Positions 55,244 to 63,584 of a DNA stretch of 64,000 bases are shown piece by piece. This DNA is from JAZDGX01 sp964482205. Its GTDB lineage: Bacteria > Eisenbacteria > RBG-16-71-46 > CAIMUX01 > WJJG01. Made by a program: the position numbers and the translations under genes. The stretch lies in contig CAYZWI010000010.1 in assembly GCA_964482205.1 (NCBI GenBank), positions 62,001 through 126,000 on the forward strand, written 5' to 3'. The notes under the pieces are model-generated. The model had not been told where the DNA came from. It saw only the letters and a program-made list of their open reading frames with translations, and ran no database searches. Each line of letters starts with the position of its first letter. The first letter of the stretch is position 1.

Positions 55244-55552
55244 CCTCTTCTCCGTCTCTCTTGTGCCGGTCTGTCGGGGCAGGCGGATCTTCATTCATCG
55301 AGCGCGGGCGGGCCAAGAGGAATGATCCTCGCGCTCGCGTCCAACTCGCGCAGAGAGTCGATTGCCGCCCCGAGGTGCCGGCATTCTCGCGCCCGAGAGG
55401 TGCGGGAATAGCGCTTGCCGGTTCGGGCGGAGCAACGGTAGAATGATCCTTGAGAGGCCCCTCCCAGGGGCTCATCGAGCCGCGTCCAATGGTGAGCGAA
55501 CTCCAAGCCCGCGGCGGCGCGGCCCTTCTTCAAACCGGGAGGGAGGCATGCC
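55244..55552. other. intergenic region with divergent promoters
   Basis: A 309-bp gap between divergent genes. It contains the plus-strand promoter listed separately; nothing else recognised. Confidence 0.5.
55415..55444 (+). promoter_or_regulatory. promoter of the secreted-protein gene at 55553
   Basis: TTGCCG, an 18-bp spacer, then TAGAAT, leaving a leader of about 100 nt. Confidence 0.5.
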
Positions 55553-56059
55553 ATGAAACCGGTTTTCTGCTTGCTCGCTCTTGCCCTCATCGCCCCGAGC
55601 GTCGTGATGGCCCAGCCGGCGGATTGGTGTTGGGACCAGGACGACATCCGCGCGTACTATCAAGACGGTCTCATCACGGTCATTCACAATGCCACGGTCT
55701 ACAACTGCTGCCCCGACAGCTTCACATTCCAAGTGGAGCAGGAAGGCGCCGTCATTCGGGTTTGGGAGCACGAAAACCTGACCGAGGCCTGTCTGTGTCT
55801 GTGCTGCTACAACCTCTCCGTCTCGCTCGGCGCGCCGGCTCCCGGAGACTACACGATTGAATTCTCCTGGAGCGATTACGAAACCTACAGCTGGCCTGTG
55901 GTTACGCTGCCGATCCATGTTCCCGAAGGTACACCGCCGGCGCGCATCGACATCGTCGAGACATATGCCTCGCCCTGCCTGGAGACCCAGGATGTGCCCG
56001 AGCCGGATCCGGACTCTGCTGAATCGACCTGGGGCGGGATCAAGAGGCTGTTCGAATAG
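55553..56059 (+). CDS. secreted Cys-rich protein with WGGIKRLF tail
   Basis: A 168-residue exported protein, not recognised. The signal peptide is K-P-V-F-C-L-L-A-L-A-L-I-A-P-S-V-V-M-A-Q. The mature part is a small beta domain with eight or more cysteines, including N-C-C-P-D-S and C-L-C-L-C-C-Y-N, and G-D-Y-T-I-E-F-S-W. It ends E-S-T-W-G-G-I-K-R-L-F-E, the same tail as the 17550 protein. The ATG has GGGAGG about 6 bp upstream. Its 3' end overlaps the convergent lipoprotein gene by 20 bp. Confidence 0.75.
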   Translation: MKPVFCLLALALIAPSVVMAQPADWCWDQDDIRAYYQDGLITVIHNATVYNCCPDSFTFQVEQEGAVIRVWEHENLTEACLCLCCYNLSVSLGAPAPGDYTIEFSWSDYETYSWPVVTLPIHVPEGTPPARIDIVETYASPCLETQDVPEPDPDSAESTWGGIKRLFE

Positions 56060-56366
56060 CTCGCGTCGCTGACGAAGACCGACCGGACACCCCGCAAAAC
56101 GCCCGTCGTTGAAGCGCCGGCTCCGCCTTGAGGCCGACGAGCGTCACGCGACGAGGCGGATAGCTCACTCCCGCGCGGGCCAAATCGGGCGCAAGTCTCT
56201 CGCGAACGGCCGTTCCATATTCCGCGATGCGATCATCGATCGTCTTTTGGACTTCGGGCATTTCTCCTCGCAACGCGTACGGTCGCATCTGCGCTTGATA
56301 CGGGATGGCGCATCCAGCGAGCGCAAGAGACACCCCGAGAACGGCACGCAATGCTCCGGACTTCAT
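56040..56366 (-). CDS. small lipoprotein of unknown function
   Basis: A 108-residue protein: signal V-L-G-V-S-L-A-L and lipobox A-G-C (Cys18), then M-R-P-Y-A-L-R-G-E-M-P-E-V-Q-K-T-I-D-D-R-I and a Ser/Arg-rich end. No family recognised. It starts 10 bp after the macrodomain gene on the same strand, so both are probably one transcript, and it overlaps the convergent secreted-protein gene. Confidence 0.55.
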   Translation of the reverse strand: MKSGALRAVLGVSLALAGCAIPYQAQMRPYALRGEMPEVQKTIDDRIAEYGTAVRERLAPDLARAGVSYPPRRVTLVGLKAEPALQRRAFCGVSGRSSSATRAIRTAS

Positions 56367-56376
56367 CTTCAACCCA

Positions 56377-56892
56377 TCAATTGTCTTGATTGACCAGCTT
56401 GCGCCTGGCGAGCCGCAAGGCCTTGGAGAAGACATTGAACTGGCGATCGTCCCACAGGACGATGCGGACTTCGGAAAGACAAGAAGGCTCGCTCGCGAAT
56501 GCCATGATCGCTTCACACATGCCCTGCGCCGATTCACGCGTGGAGACGCCGGCGCTTCCTGTTCCGAGAGCGGGGAAGGCGATGCTTCCGGCTTCGAGAT
56601 CCGCGGCAGCGTGCAGCGCATTCGCAGTGCACTCATAGATGTCGGGGGGGGGCAGTCCCACGACGGCGACATGGACGATCCATTTTGCAGGCAACTCCCC
56701 GGCATGGGTCACGATCGCTTCCCCGACCGCGATCGGGGCCTGGGCGATCGCCTCTTCCTCCACATCCGGACCTGCCTCGGCCAGGATCGCAGCCGCCACA
56801 CCCCCTCCCATGACGAGCTCCGTGTTGGCGGAATTCACGACCACGTCGACTTCCTGCTCCGTGATCGAGCCGATGACAATGCTGACGTTCAT
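56377..56892 (-). CDS. macrodomain (ADP-ribose-binding) protein
   Basis: A 171-residue macrodomain protein that binds or hydrolyses ADP-ribose derivatives. It has V-V-N-S-A-N-T-E-L-V-M-G-G-G-V-A (substrate loop 1) and F-P-A-L-G-T-G-S-A-G-V (loop 2), plus A-V-G-E-A-I-V-T-H-A-G between. The ATG at 56892 has GGAGAGGGG upstream. A C-terminal basic tail follows. Confidence 0.9.
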   Translation of the reverse strand: MNVSIVIGSITEQEVDVVVNSANTELVMGGGVAAAILAEAGPDVEEEAIAQAPIAVGEAIVTHAGELPAKWIVHVAVVGLPPPDIYECTANALHAAADLEAGSIAFPALGTGSAGVSTRESAQGMCEAIMAFASEPSCLSEVRIVLWDDRQFNVFSKALRLARRKLVNQDN

Positions 56893-56937
56893 GCGTTCCC
56901 CTCTCCTTCCCGACATTCCGAGAAGGCCGGGGGGTGA

Positions 56938-58866
56938 TCACGGTCTAACAAGAAAGATCTTGCGGGCGCACCTCGCCGCTTCGTCCGACTCACCGACGGC
57001 TTCGATCCAATAGATTCCCGCGGGCGCGGGCCTGCCATGCTCATCGCAGCCATTCCAGTGAACTTCGGCCTCCCACTCCTCATCACGGGGCCGCAACCGG
57101 CAAGAGAGCGTCCGGATCGTGCGTCCGGCCAGGTCGTGAATCGTGATCGTCTGCCAATCGGCACGCTGCGAGTCCGGCGCAAATCCGACCCGCACCTGGA
57201 TAGTAGTGACATCCAGGCAGGGATTCGGAAACACGGAGACATTTCGCACCCGGCGGGACAGGGGGGGAGAAGAATCCCCGGCCGGCCTGTCGCCCGAGAC
57301 CCAGGCGAACGGTCCGTTGCCTTCAATCGAAGAGGCTCCGCATCCGATGGGGCCGGAGCCGATTCCTTGGCATTCTCCGCTCGCCGCAGGCGCGCAAGGC
57401 GAGCTATCTGCAATCGACCAGGGCAACCCGGCGTTTTCCTCCCCGCAGAATTGCGGATCCAGGCAGATGTTGCCGTTCAGCCCTTCCTGGCCGAGGAGCA
57501 AGCCGACCCAATCGCCGTCGTGATTTCCCCAGACATCGCAGCACGATGCCGAGGCCTGCGCACCCGGCGGTCCCTGCACGGCCGCGCCTCCCAGGCCGAG
57601 AGCGAGAATGCTCTGATTCAAGGTCGCGGGCGCTTGGCCGTCGGTCCACACGCCTGCTCCAGGAAGCCCGTGGTTGGCGGCGAGCGTGCATCGTTCCAGC
57701 GCGAGTCCGGAGGAGGAGCAGGAAACGCCGCCTCCCCGGCTGTCGGGTGAAGAACCGGCGTCGTTTCGGGTGAGCAAGCAAGCGGTGATCTCGACAGTCG
57801 AATCGTACGCGTATACCGCGCCACCGCCTGCAGCGGCCAGATTCGAATCGATGGCACAAGAGGAAAGCTGCGCCGCGGAGGACGTCAGCATCACCGCGCC
57901 GCCGCTCACGGTCGCCGAGTTCCCACCCGCCCAGCAGTCGCGCAAGATGAGAGTGCCTGACATCGCGCAAGCCGCTCCGCCGAAATCCGCTTGATTGGCG
58001 ATGAGCGTGCACGCTTCGGCCTCGATGCGTCCGGCGGCGATGCCGAGCGCCCCTCCGCTTCCGCCCACGTTCTCGCGCATCAGGCAATCGCGAAGGAAGA
58101 GCTCGCCACCGTCGTGCACTTCGAACGCGCCCGCCGTTCCGTGCGAGACATTGGCCTCGGCCAGGCAATCCTCGACTCGCGCGATGGCTGCGAATCCGAT
58201 CGCGATCGCACCGCCGGCTGCGGCTCGATTCTCTCGAAAGACGACCCTGCGCAGCACGGGCCTGCTGCCCGACTCCGCCAGCATACCGCCGCCCATGTTG
58301 TTGGCTTCGTTTCCCGCGACGATGCAATCTTCGATGCGCGGTGAGGCGCCTTCCAGCAGGCGGAGACCTCCGCCCGAGCACCAGGGTCACATGCCTTCCA
58401 CGAACCCGCGCGTGAGCGTGAAGCCGCGGATCAAGGTCGTCGTATCGATGCTTGCATGATAGAGGCCGATCACCGTCTCGCGATCGTCGCCGTCCAGAAT
58501 GCAGTCCGTTGCGCCTGCTTCGCCGATCATGGAAATGCCGCGCCGATTGGGCCAGATGATGTTGCCGACATAGGTGCCCGCCGCCACGACAACCGTGTCG
58601 CCGGGCAAGGCTGCGTTGAGGGCGAGCTGCGGAGTGGGATAGGAGCCGGGAACATGGCGCACGGTCGCATGGGCTTGAATGGCGACGAAGAGCAGGACGG
58701 AGACTGGAATGAAGACGAGAATGAAGCCGAGGGGATGCGCGATTGGAAGGAGAGGCCGGTTGTGCGCCCCTGCCCACGCCTCCGCCTGGCCGCGCGCTTT
58801 CGCTCGGCTGTGCGTCGCCTGGCCCCACACTTTCTTGCAGCGTTGTTTTCTCGCTCCGCTCCTCAC
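56938..58866 (-). pseudogene. secreted parallel beta-helix protein interrupted by an in-frame TGA
   Basis: An exported protein of about 640 codons. The N-terminal piece (58866-58390) has a membrane/signal segment G-F-I-L-V-F-I-P-V-S-V-L-L-F-V and the beta-helix opening Y-P-T-P-Q-L-A-L-N-A-A-L-P-G-D-T-V-V-V. A TGA at 58387-58389 follows G-F-V-E-G-M. The same frame then continues as P-W-C-S-G-G-G-L-R-L-L-E-G, the expected next helix turn, through many G-G-A-V repeats to a FlgD-like C-terminus ending I-F-L-V-R-P. The GTG start has GAGGAG upstream. A point mutation or sequencing error seems likeliest. Confidence 0.75.
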
Positions 58867-58974
58867 GGGCTCTCCTCATAGAAACAATGGTCGCCTCGCC
58901 GATGATTCTAGCAGAGCGCGCTCATGTTTCAGACCGCCCTTCCCGTTGGGCGGACGAGGAAAGCCTCAGGCCGC

Positions 58975-59003
58975 TTGACGCTGGAGGCCGCAAAACATAC
59001 AAT
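58975..59003 (+). promoter_or_regulatory. strong sigma-70-type promoter
   Basis: TTGACG, a 17-bp spacer, then TACAAT, placing the transcript start about 50 bp before the ATG at 59064 and supporting that start. Confidence 0.8.
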
Positions 59004-59063
59004 CTTCCTGTTCCGGCGATCGATCGTGGTTCCGGCACCGTTCGGACTCATTGGGACAGCCGA

Positions 59064-60224
59064 ATGTACGCGGACATTCGCTTGGAATCCGTGCGCGCGC
59101 GCATGGCCCAGGAACTGCTCGTGTGGATGGCAGGGGGGAATGCGCCCGATCGAAGCCTCCTGGCCCTCTACGGCGTGGCCCAGATCAAATCCTTCCTCAA
59201 GGCCGGCAGCTGGAACTGGAGGCACGGCTTTGCCGAGAGCCCCGAAGAAGTTGCCGCCGACGCCGCCCACCTGGCCATCTCGGACTTGCTGAAGGAGGAG
59301 CCGCACAAGGGTGCCGTCCGGCCTTCCATGCCGCTGCTTCACAAATGCCTGCAGGCCGTTCTCGCGCTGCAGCCGCGCATTCCGGCTTCCATCGAGACGG
59401 AACCACGCCAGGAGGGAGCATCCAGCGAGATGCTTCGGGCACTCGACATCGTCCTCAGGACCCGAGGCCGTCAAGCGCATATGCGAATGTGGAAAGAGCG
59501 TCACCCGGAGCATGCCCGGCTGCTCCGCCAGCTCAAGTCTCACATCAAGCGCTCGGGCGGGCTGCACCTCGTTCACGATGCTCGAGGGCAGTTCGTATGC
59601 GCGCCGCGAGCGGATCTCCGCCAAAGCAGGATTCCCCGCGAAACGCTCCAGCGGCATGTCTATCCTTGCGACTTTCTCTTGCTGTTGAAGAATTGCGAGC
59701 AGGTCTTGACGGAGCTTCTGATTTCCGAAGGCCACAGCCGGTACTGCTATCTGATGGATCTCGTTCATGTGATCCACGAACTGCGGCGTCAGTTGTATGA
59801 GCGCGACTGGATCGAGAGGTTGTCCGCAGGCTTTCCACATGCGCAAGGCCATCTTTCCCACCGATCCGCGGAGGAATGGCGGCGCTGGCTGTTTGAGCGC
59901 GCGTTCGAAACCGGTATGGATCAGGAGAAGAGACGAAGCCGCCGTTCGAAGGCGTCCATCGATGAAAGTTCCGTGCGCATCTCGGCAGGTGTGGCGGCGG
60001 AGATGGTCGCCAGGAAAATAGAGGCAGGCAAGCCTGAATACACGGAGTTCTCGCAAAGGCAGCTGCTTCTTCAGCTCCTGCCCGCGCCACCGGACGCCGC
60101 GAATCTTGAAACGCTGCGCAGAAGGACCGATTACCTGGTGCGATGTCTGATGATGGTTCTCGAAGCGGATCTCCACGCCGGAATGGGAAAAGGTCCCACG
60201 CATGAGCAGCCGTTTGCTCCATGA
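59064..60224 (+). CDS. unknown protein, first gene of a three-gene unit
   Basis: A 386-residue soluble, helix-rich, basic protein that I do not recognise. Landmarks are R-M-A-Q-E-L-L-V-W-M-A-G-G, S-P-E-E-V-A-A-D-A-A-H-L-A, a mid-region M-W-K-E-R-H-P-E-H-A-R-L-L-R-Q-L-K, and a C-terminal helical region. The helical first ~90 residues vaguely recall sigma-factor region 2, and the third gene has an anti-sigma-like motif, but I cannot demonstrate a sigma factor. The frame is open upstream to 58743; the promoter at 58975 makes the ATG at 59064 the best start. Overlaps the next gene by 23 bp. Confidence 0.6.
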   Translation: MYADIRLESVRARMAQELLVWMAGGNAPDRSLLALYGVAQIKSFLKAGSWNWRHGFAESPEEVAADAAHLAISDLLKEEPHKGAVRPSMPLLHKCLQAVLALQPRIPASIETEPRQEGASSEMLRALDIVLRTRGRQAHMRMWKERHPEHARLLRQLKSHIKRSGGLHLVHDARGQFVCAPRADLRQSRIPRETLQRHVYPCDFLLLLKNCEQVLTELLISEGHSRYCYLMDLVHVIHELRRQLYERDWIERLSAGFPHAQGHLSHRSAEEWRRWLFERAFETGMDQEKRRSRRSKASIDESSVRISAGVAAEMVARKIEAGKPEYTEFSQRQLLLQLLPAPPDAANLETLRRRTDYLVRCLMMVLEADLHAGMGKGPTHEQPFAP

Positions 60225-62553
60225 GCTTTCCGAGAGATCGCACCCGCGAGCGCTGCATCACGCGCACGAGGAAGTGTGCCGCCTGCTGGCGCAGTCCCAA
60301 CCCCCCGCGGTGGCGATCCGCCTGCAGGCTTCGTTCGTCGAGGCTTGCCTTTCGCATGGGCAGTCCGGCTGGGCGGCGTACGGAATCGGGGTCGCTCGCA
60401 GATTGGCTCTCGCAAGCGCGCGGTATTCGTTTCTCGGCTGGTCCCCACACGAACTGGACTCGCTGCAAACCCTGCTGCGGCGTTGCCTGGAGTTGGATGA
60501 TCCCCCCGTTCCCGCCGGCCGGGATTGGAGACTGCTCGCTTCACAAGCCGTCGCCGCGCTGGCGAGACATCGCCGGCACCTCGACGAATGGCTGTCAGGA
60601 AATTCGCTCGCAACCGATGAAGACTGCGAGCAGGCGATCGCATCAGGCCCGTCCGGTGGCGGCAGCGCCGGTCGAGAGGCACGAGAGCAGGGAGCGTTCG
60701 TTGAGGATGTCGAGGAAGCGGAGTCGGCGAGTGTGTATGTGCCCGTCATCGGCCGCCTGGCGGGTCAAGAGCCCGATGTCCGTTCTCTTTCCTGTGGGCC
60801 CGCCGCCCAGCTCTTGAAGCTGTCCGTCAGCGCCGCGCATGCGCCCGCCGACCGGGAAAGCCCCCGGATCATCGTGGAGGGAGAAATGCAGCCGGAAGCC
60901 CGCGAAGCGTTTCACACCGCGCTCGAAGCGATTCGCAGGCATTCGGCAGCCGGTAGCGCGCACTGGCGCGACCTGCTCATCGTCGCCAGGTGGAACGAGT
61001 CGGGCGCGCGATTGGTCGGGCGCTCCGCGGGGCTCGGCTTCGCATTGGCCGCGCTGGCAGCATGGAACGCGACCGCGCCTGGGCTGCGGGTGCGAAGGGT
61101 CCGGCGCGGGCTTGCGGCGACGGGGTCGTTGAAGGGAAGCGCGGTTTTTCCGGTGGATCCGGAGACCCTGGCGTTGAAGGCGAAGGCGTGCTTCTTCTCG
61201 CCCGCCTCCTGTCTCTTCGTGCCCCGCGATCAGGTCGGCAAAGCCCGCGCGGAGATCGACCAGTGGAGCGCGCAATTCCCCGCGCGGAAACTGAGCGTCG
61301 AAGGGTTGGGCGAGATTGACGAAGCGGTTTACGCCCGGGGGAAGATGGCGTCTCAGCGCGCGTTCAAGCGCGAGCGGCGGCCACTGCGCGATGTCTTCGC
61401 CCGCTCGCACGACTGGCTCTCGCGCAGTCGCATTCGGATGGCGCTCGGACTTACCGGGTTGCTTCTCCTGATCTTGATTTCCACCGCAGGCCTTTTGTTG
61501 ACCTCGAACGAGCCTGCCACAGTGAATTGGGAGGGGGGCCAGGTTGTCGTCCGCAACAGCCACGGCTGGGTGACGAAGAGATTGCCGCTCCGCTATGCGG
61601 TGGAGCTCGAGCGGTTCATGGCCCGGACGTTGGACGTGCCTTCGGCCGCTGTGGTGGAGCTGAATGGCGACAGCCACCAGGAAATTCTGGTCGCGCACTG
61701 CTCGGAGGCGGAACGCATCGATTTCCTTTCCGCCTACGACCGAAATGGCAGGGAAATGTGGAGCCTGAATTCCCGCACGTTTCCCATCGCCGACAGCCTG
61801 CCGCATGACGATTTGCAGTGGTACGCCTTTCGGCCGGTGGCCTCGTCCCGTGATGCAGGCGACGACCTGGTGGCCATTCGGAGGTCGGCGCAATCGGGGC
61901 TTACCTATGTGGAGAGGATCGATGGAGCGAGCGGGTCGCCTCTGATGCGCCTGCGAAATAACGGACACCTGGATTATCTCCGGCTGATGGATATGGACGG
62001 CGACGGCGCTGAGGACTGCGTCGTGTACGGCACGCACACGCCGCGTGGCATTCTGGCCGTCCTGGAGACGGCGGCGTGGACGGCAAACCCCAAGGATGAG
62101 CAAGCGGATGCGGATCTTGCCGTCATCGACATCGATGATCCCCGTAGCCTCCAAGCCGGGGTGCGTTTCGCAATGGACTTCGACAGAGATCGATTCACGA
62201 GCGTGGAAGATGTCCATTGCAGTTCGATTCATCGGGAAACGGAAGGGCGAATCTATCTGGACATCTGTGGAGTCAGTCACGAATGCGCGCAGTACCGTTT
62301 CGCGGTCGAGAAGACGAGCGACTGGCGGCTGCTCGACATCGTGTTCACCGATTGGTTCCGCACGAGCATGCGGAGCAATCCTGGGATTTCGCCGAGCGAA
62401 GAGGCGCTGGCCGCGGAGAAAAGCCGGCTGGCGGGGGAGGTGCGGGTTCTCCGTTCGGAGGGGTGGGTGCCGTTGGCGGCGATAGGGATGGTCGACCTGG
62501 CGGAAAGCGACCCATCCGCAAGCGGGCAGGGCAGAGGACGAGAACAATTCTGA
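60202..62553 (+). CDS. membrane protein with Lon-like S16 domain and FG-GAP-like ectodomain
   Basis: A 783-residue protein. The first ~200 residues are helical and hydrophilic. Residues ~205-350 resemble the Lon (S16) protease domain: G-R-S-A-G-L-G-F-A-L-A-A-L (candidate nucleophile Ser275), then A-A-T-G-S-L-K-G-S-A-V-F-P-V, K-A-K-A (Lys326/328) and L-F-V-P-R-D-Q. A single membrane helix (413-434) leads to an extracytoplasmic beta-propeller-like region with V-E-L-N-G-D-S-H-Q-E-I-L-V and M-D-M-D-G-D-G-A-E-D (calcium-type Asp loops). No AAA+ ATPase domain is present. The ATG lies within the end of the upstream gene. Confidence 0.65.
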   Translation: MSSRLLHELSERSHPRALHHAHEEVCRLLAQSQPPAVAIRLQASFVEACLSHGQSGWAAYGIGVARRLALASARYSFLGWSPHELDSLQTLLRRCLELDDPPVPAGRDWRLLASQAVAALARHRRHLDEWLSGNSLATDEDCEQAIASGPSGGGSAGREAREQGAFVEDVEEAESASVYVPVIGRLAGQEPDVRSLSCGPAAQLLKLSVSAAHAPADRESPRIIVEGEMQPEAREAFHTALEAIRRHSAAGSAHWRDLLIVARWNESGARLVGRSAGLGFALAALAAWNATAPGLRVRRVRRGLAATGSLKGSAVFPVDPETLALKAKACFFSPASCLFVPRDQVGKARAEIDQWSAQFPARKLSVEGLGEIDEAVYARGKMASQRAFKRERRPLRDVFARSHDWLSRSRIRMALGLTGLLLLILISTAGLLLTSNEPATVNWEGGQVVVRNSHGWVTKRLPLRYAVELERFMARTLDVPSAAVVELNGDSHQEILVAHCSEAERIDFLSAYDRNGREMWSLNSRTFPIADSLPHDDLQWYAFRPVASSRDAGDDLVAIRRSAQSGLTYVERIDGASGSPLMRLRNNGHLDYLRLMDMDGDGAEDCVVYGTHTPRGILAVLETAAWTANPKDEQADADLAVIDIDDPRSLQAGVRFAMDFDRDRFTSVEDVHCSSIHRETEGRIYLDICGVSHECAQYRFAVEKTSDWRLLDIVFTDWFRTSMRSNPGISPSEEALAAEKSRLAGEVRVLRSEGWVPLAAIGMVDLAESDPSASGQGRGREQF

Positions 62554-62648
62554 GCAGTGGGAACGATGATGATAGAGTCTTTCTTGGGAGTCATTCATGC
62601 ACGGCGGTCCCCGCGCGTGCCTTTCGGAGAGGAGCGAGAATCGCGGCA

Positions 62649-63398
62649 ATGAAGTGTCGCTCGGAAAAGATCCTGGAAAGAGCGGCTCTACGCTTGCTGG
62701 CTCTCGACATCGATGTGCGAGACGCCCGGTCTCAAGACCTGCGGATCGAGGATGAGAGACTGCAGGACCCGCGCCTTCATCAGAGGCTGCCCGAGCCCCG
62801 GCGGAGCGGCGGCGATTCGCCCACTTTGCGCGACCTGCTCGAGCACTCGATCGATTGCGCGCGCTGCCGTGAACTACTGGCGCTCTTTCAGGCGGCAAGG
62901 ATCGAGCTGGAGGCAGAGCTAACGAGGGGAGAGGCGGCGGTGCGAGAGCGGCCGGCGGATGATGCGAAGCGAGAGGAGCGCATCCGGGAAGGCGAGCACA
63001 TCTCGAGAGGCGAACGCACGGGACGCGTCATGGAATTGAGAGCGATTGAGCCTCTGCGACGATCCGCGGCGGTCACGGAGGGAGATGCCTCCGAATACCG
63101 CGTGGCAGCAGATACCGGACCGGACGGCGAAAAGAGCGAGATTGCCTCTGAACCTCCGGTCCTGTCTCTCGAGTCAGTCGACGGGCGCTATGTCGTCCGC
63201 ATCTTCGCCCAGGAGCCGGGGCCGGGGGCGGTTGCGGTTCTGGTACAAGGGCAGGCGGATTCGGACTCGAAGGCCCGAGCCGACCAGAATCCGAGGATTT
63301 TCCTTCGCGTTGGAAGTCAGGAATATCCCTTTGCGGATAACGGAGTTGCGGTGCTTCCGCGCTTTCCTGCTAATGAGCTCGCCCTCCTGGTACGGTAG
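62649..63398 (+). CDS. protein with anti-sigma-like zinc motif, unknown function
   Basis: A 249-residue protein. A motif L-E-H-S-I-D-C-A-R-C-R-E-L-L has the H-x3-C-x2-C spacing of ZAS-type anti-sigma factors. After a charged middle region the C-terminus is a beta-rich domain (S-V-D-G-R-Y-V-V-R-I-F; V-A-V-L-V-Q-G-Q-A). No membrane helix is evident, unlike most anti-sigma factors. It lies 95 bp after the S16/FG-GAP gene. The ATG has only a weak ribosome binding site. Confidence 0.6.
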   Translation: MKCRSEKILERAALRLLALDIDVRDARSQDLRIEDERLQDPRLHQRLPEPRRSGGDSPTLRDLLEHSIDCARCRELLALFQAARIELEAELTRGEAAVRERPADDAKREERIREGEHISRGERTGRVMELRAIEPLRRSAAVTEGDASEYRVAADTGPDGEKSEIASEPPVLSLESVDGRYVVRIFAQEPGPGAVAVLVQGQADSDSKARADQNPRIFLRVGSQEYPFADNGVAVLPRFPANELALLVR

Positions 63399-63420
63399 CC
63401 AGTTTTCTGAGGCCTGCCTT

Positions 63421-63449
63421 TTGAGACACTAGGGGTTGCTCTCTAGAGA
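63421..63449 (+). promoter_or_regulatory. probable promoter of the SH3 gene
   Basis: TTGAGA, 17-bp spacer, TAGAGA. AGGTAGTC occurs twice just downstream (63451 and 63476). Confidence 0.45.
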
Positions 63450-63584
63450 TAGGTAGTCCGAGCCAGAGTAACGCTAGGTAGTCATGCAAGGACTTGCGGC
63501 CGCCCTGGCCAGTCTCTTCAACGGCTTGAGGACGGCGCCTGCAACGCGGAGGCGGAAGCCAGGCTCGGAGGACAAGGAGGCCCC

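Noticed and set aside
58387..58389. TGA as selenocysteine in the beta-helix protein
   Set aside because: No redox-type context and no selenocysteine-insertion hairpin seen downstream; a mutation or error is simpler.
60643..62898. 751-codon minus-strand frame
   Set aside because: Antisense to the S16/FG-GAP gene; composition is typical of a shadow and it crosses a gene boundary.
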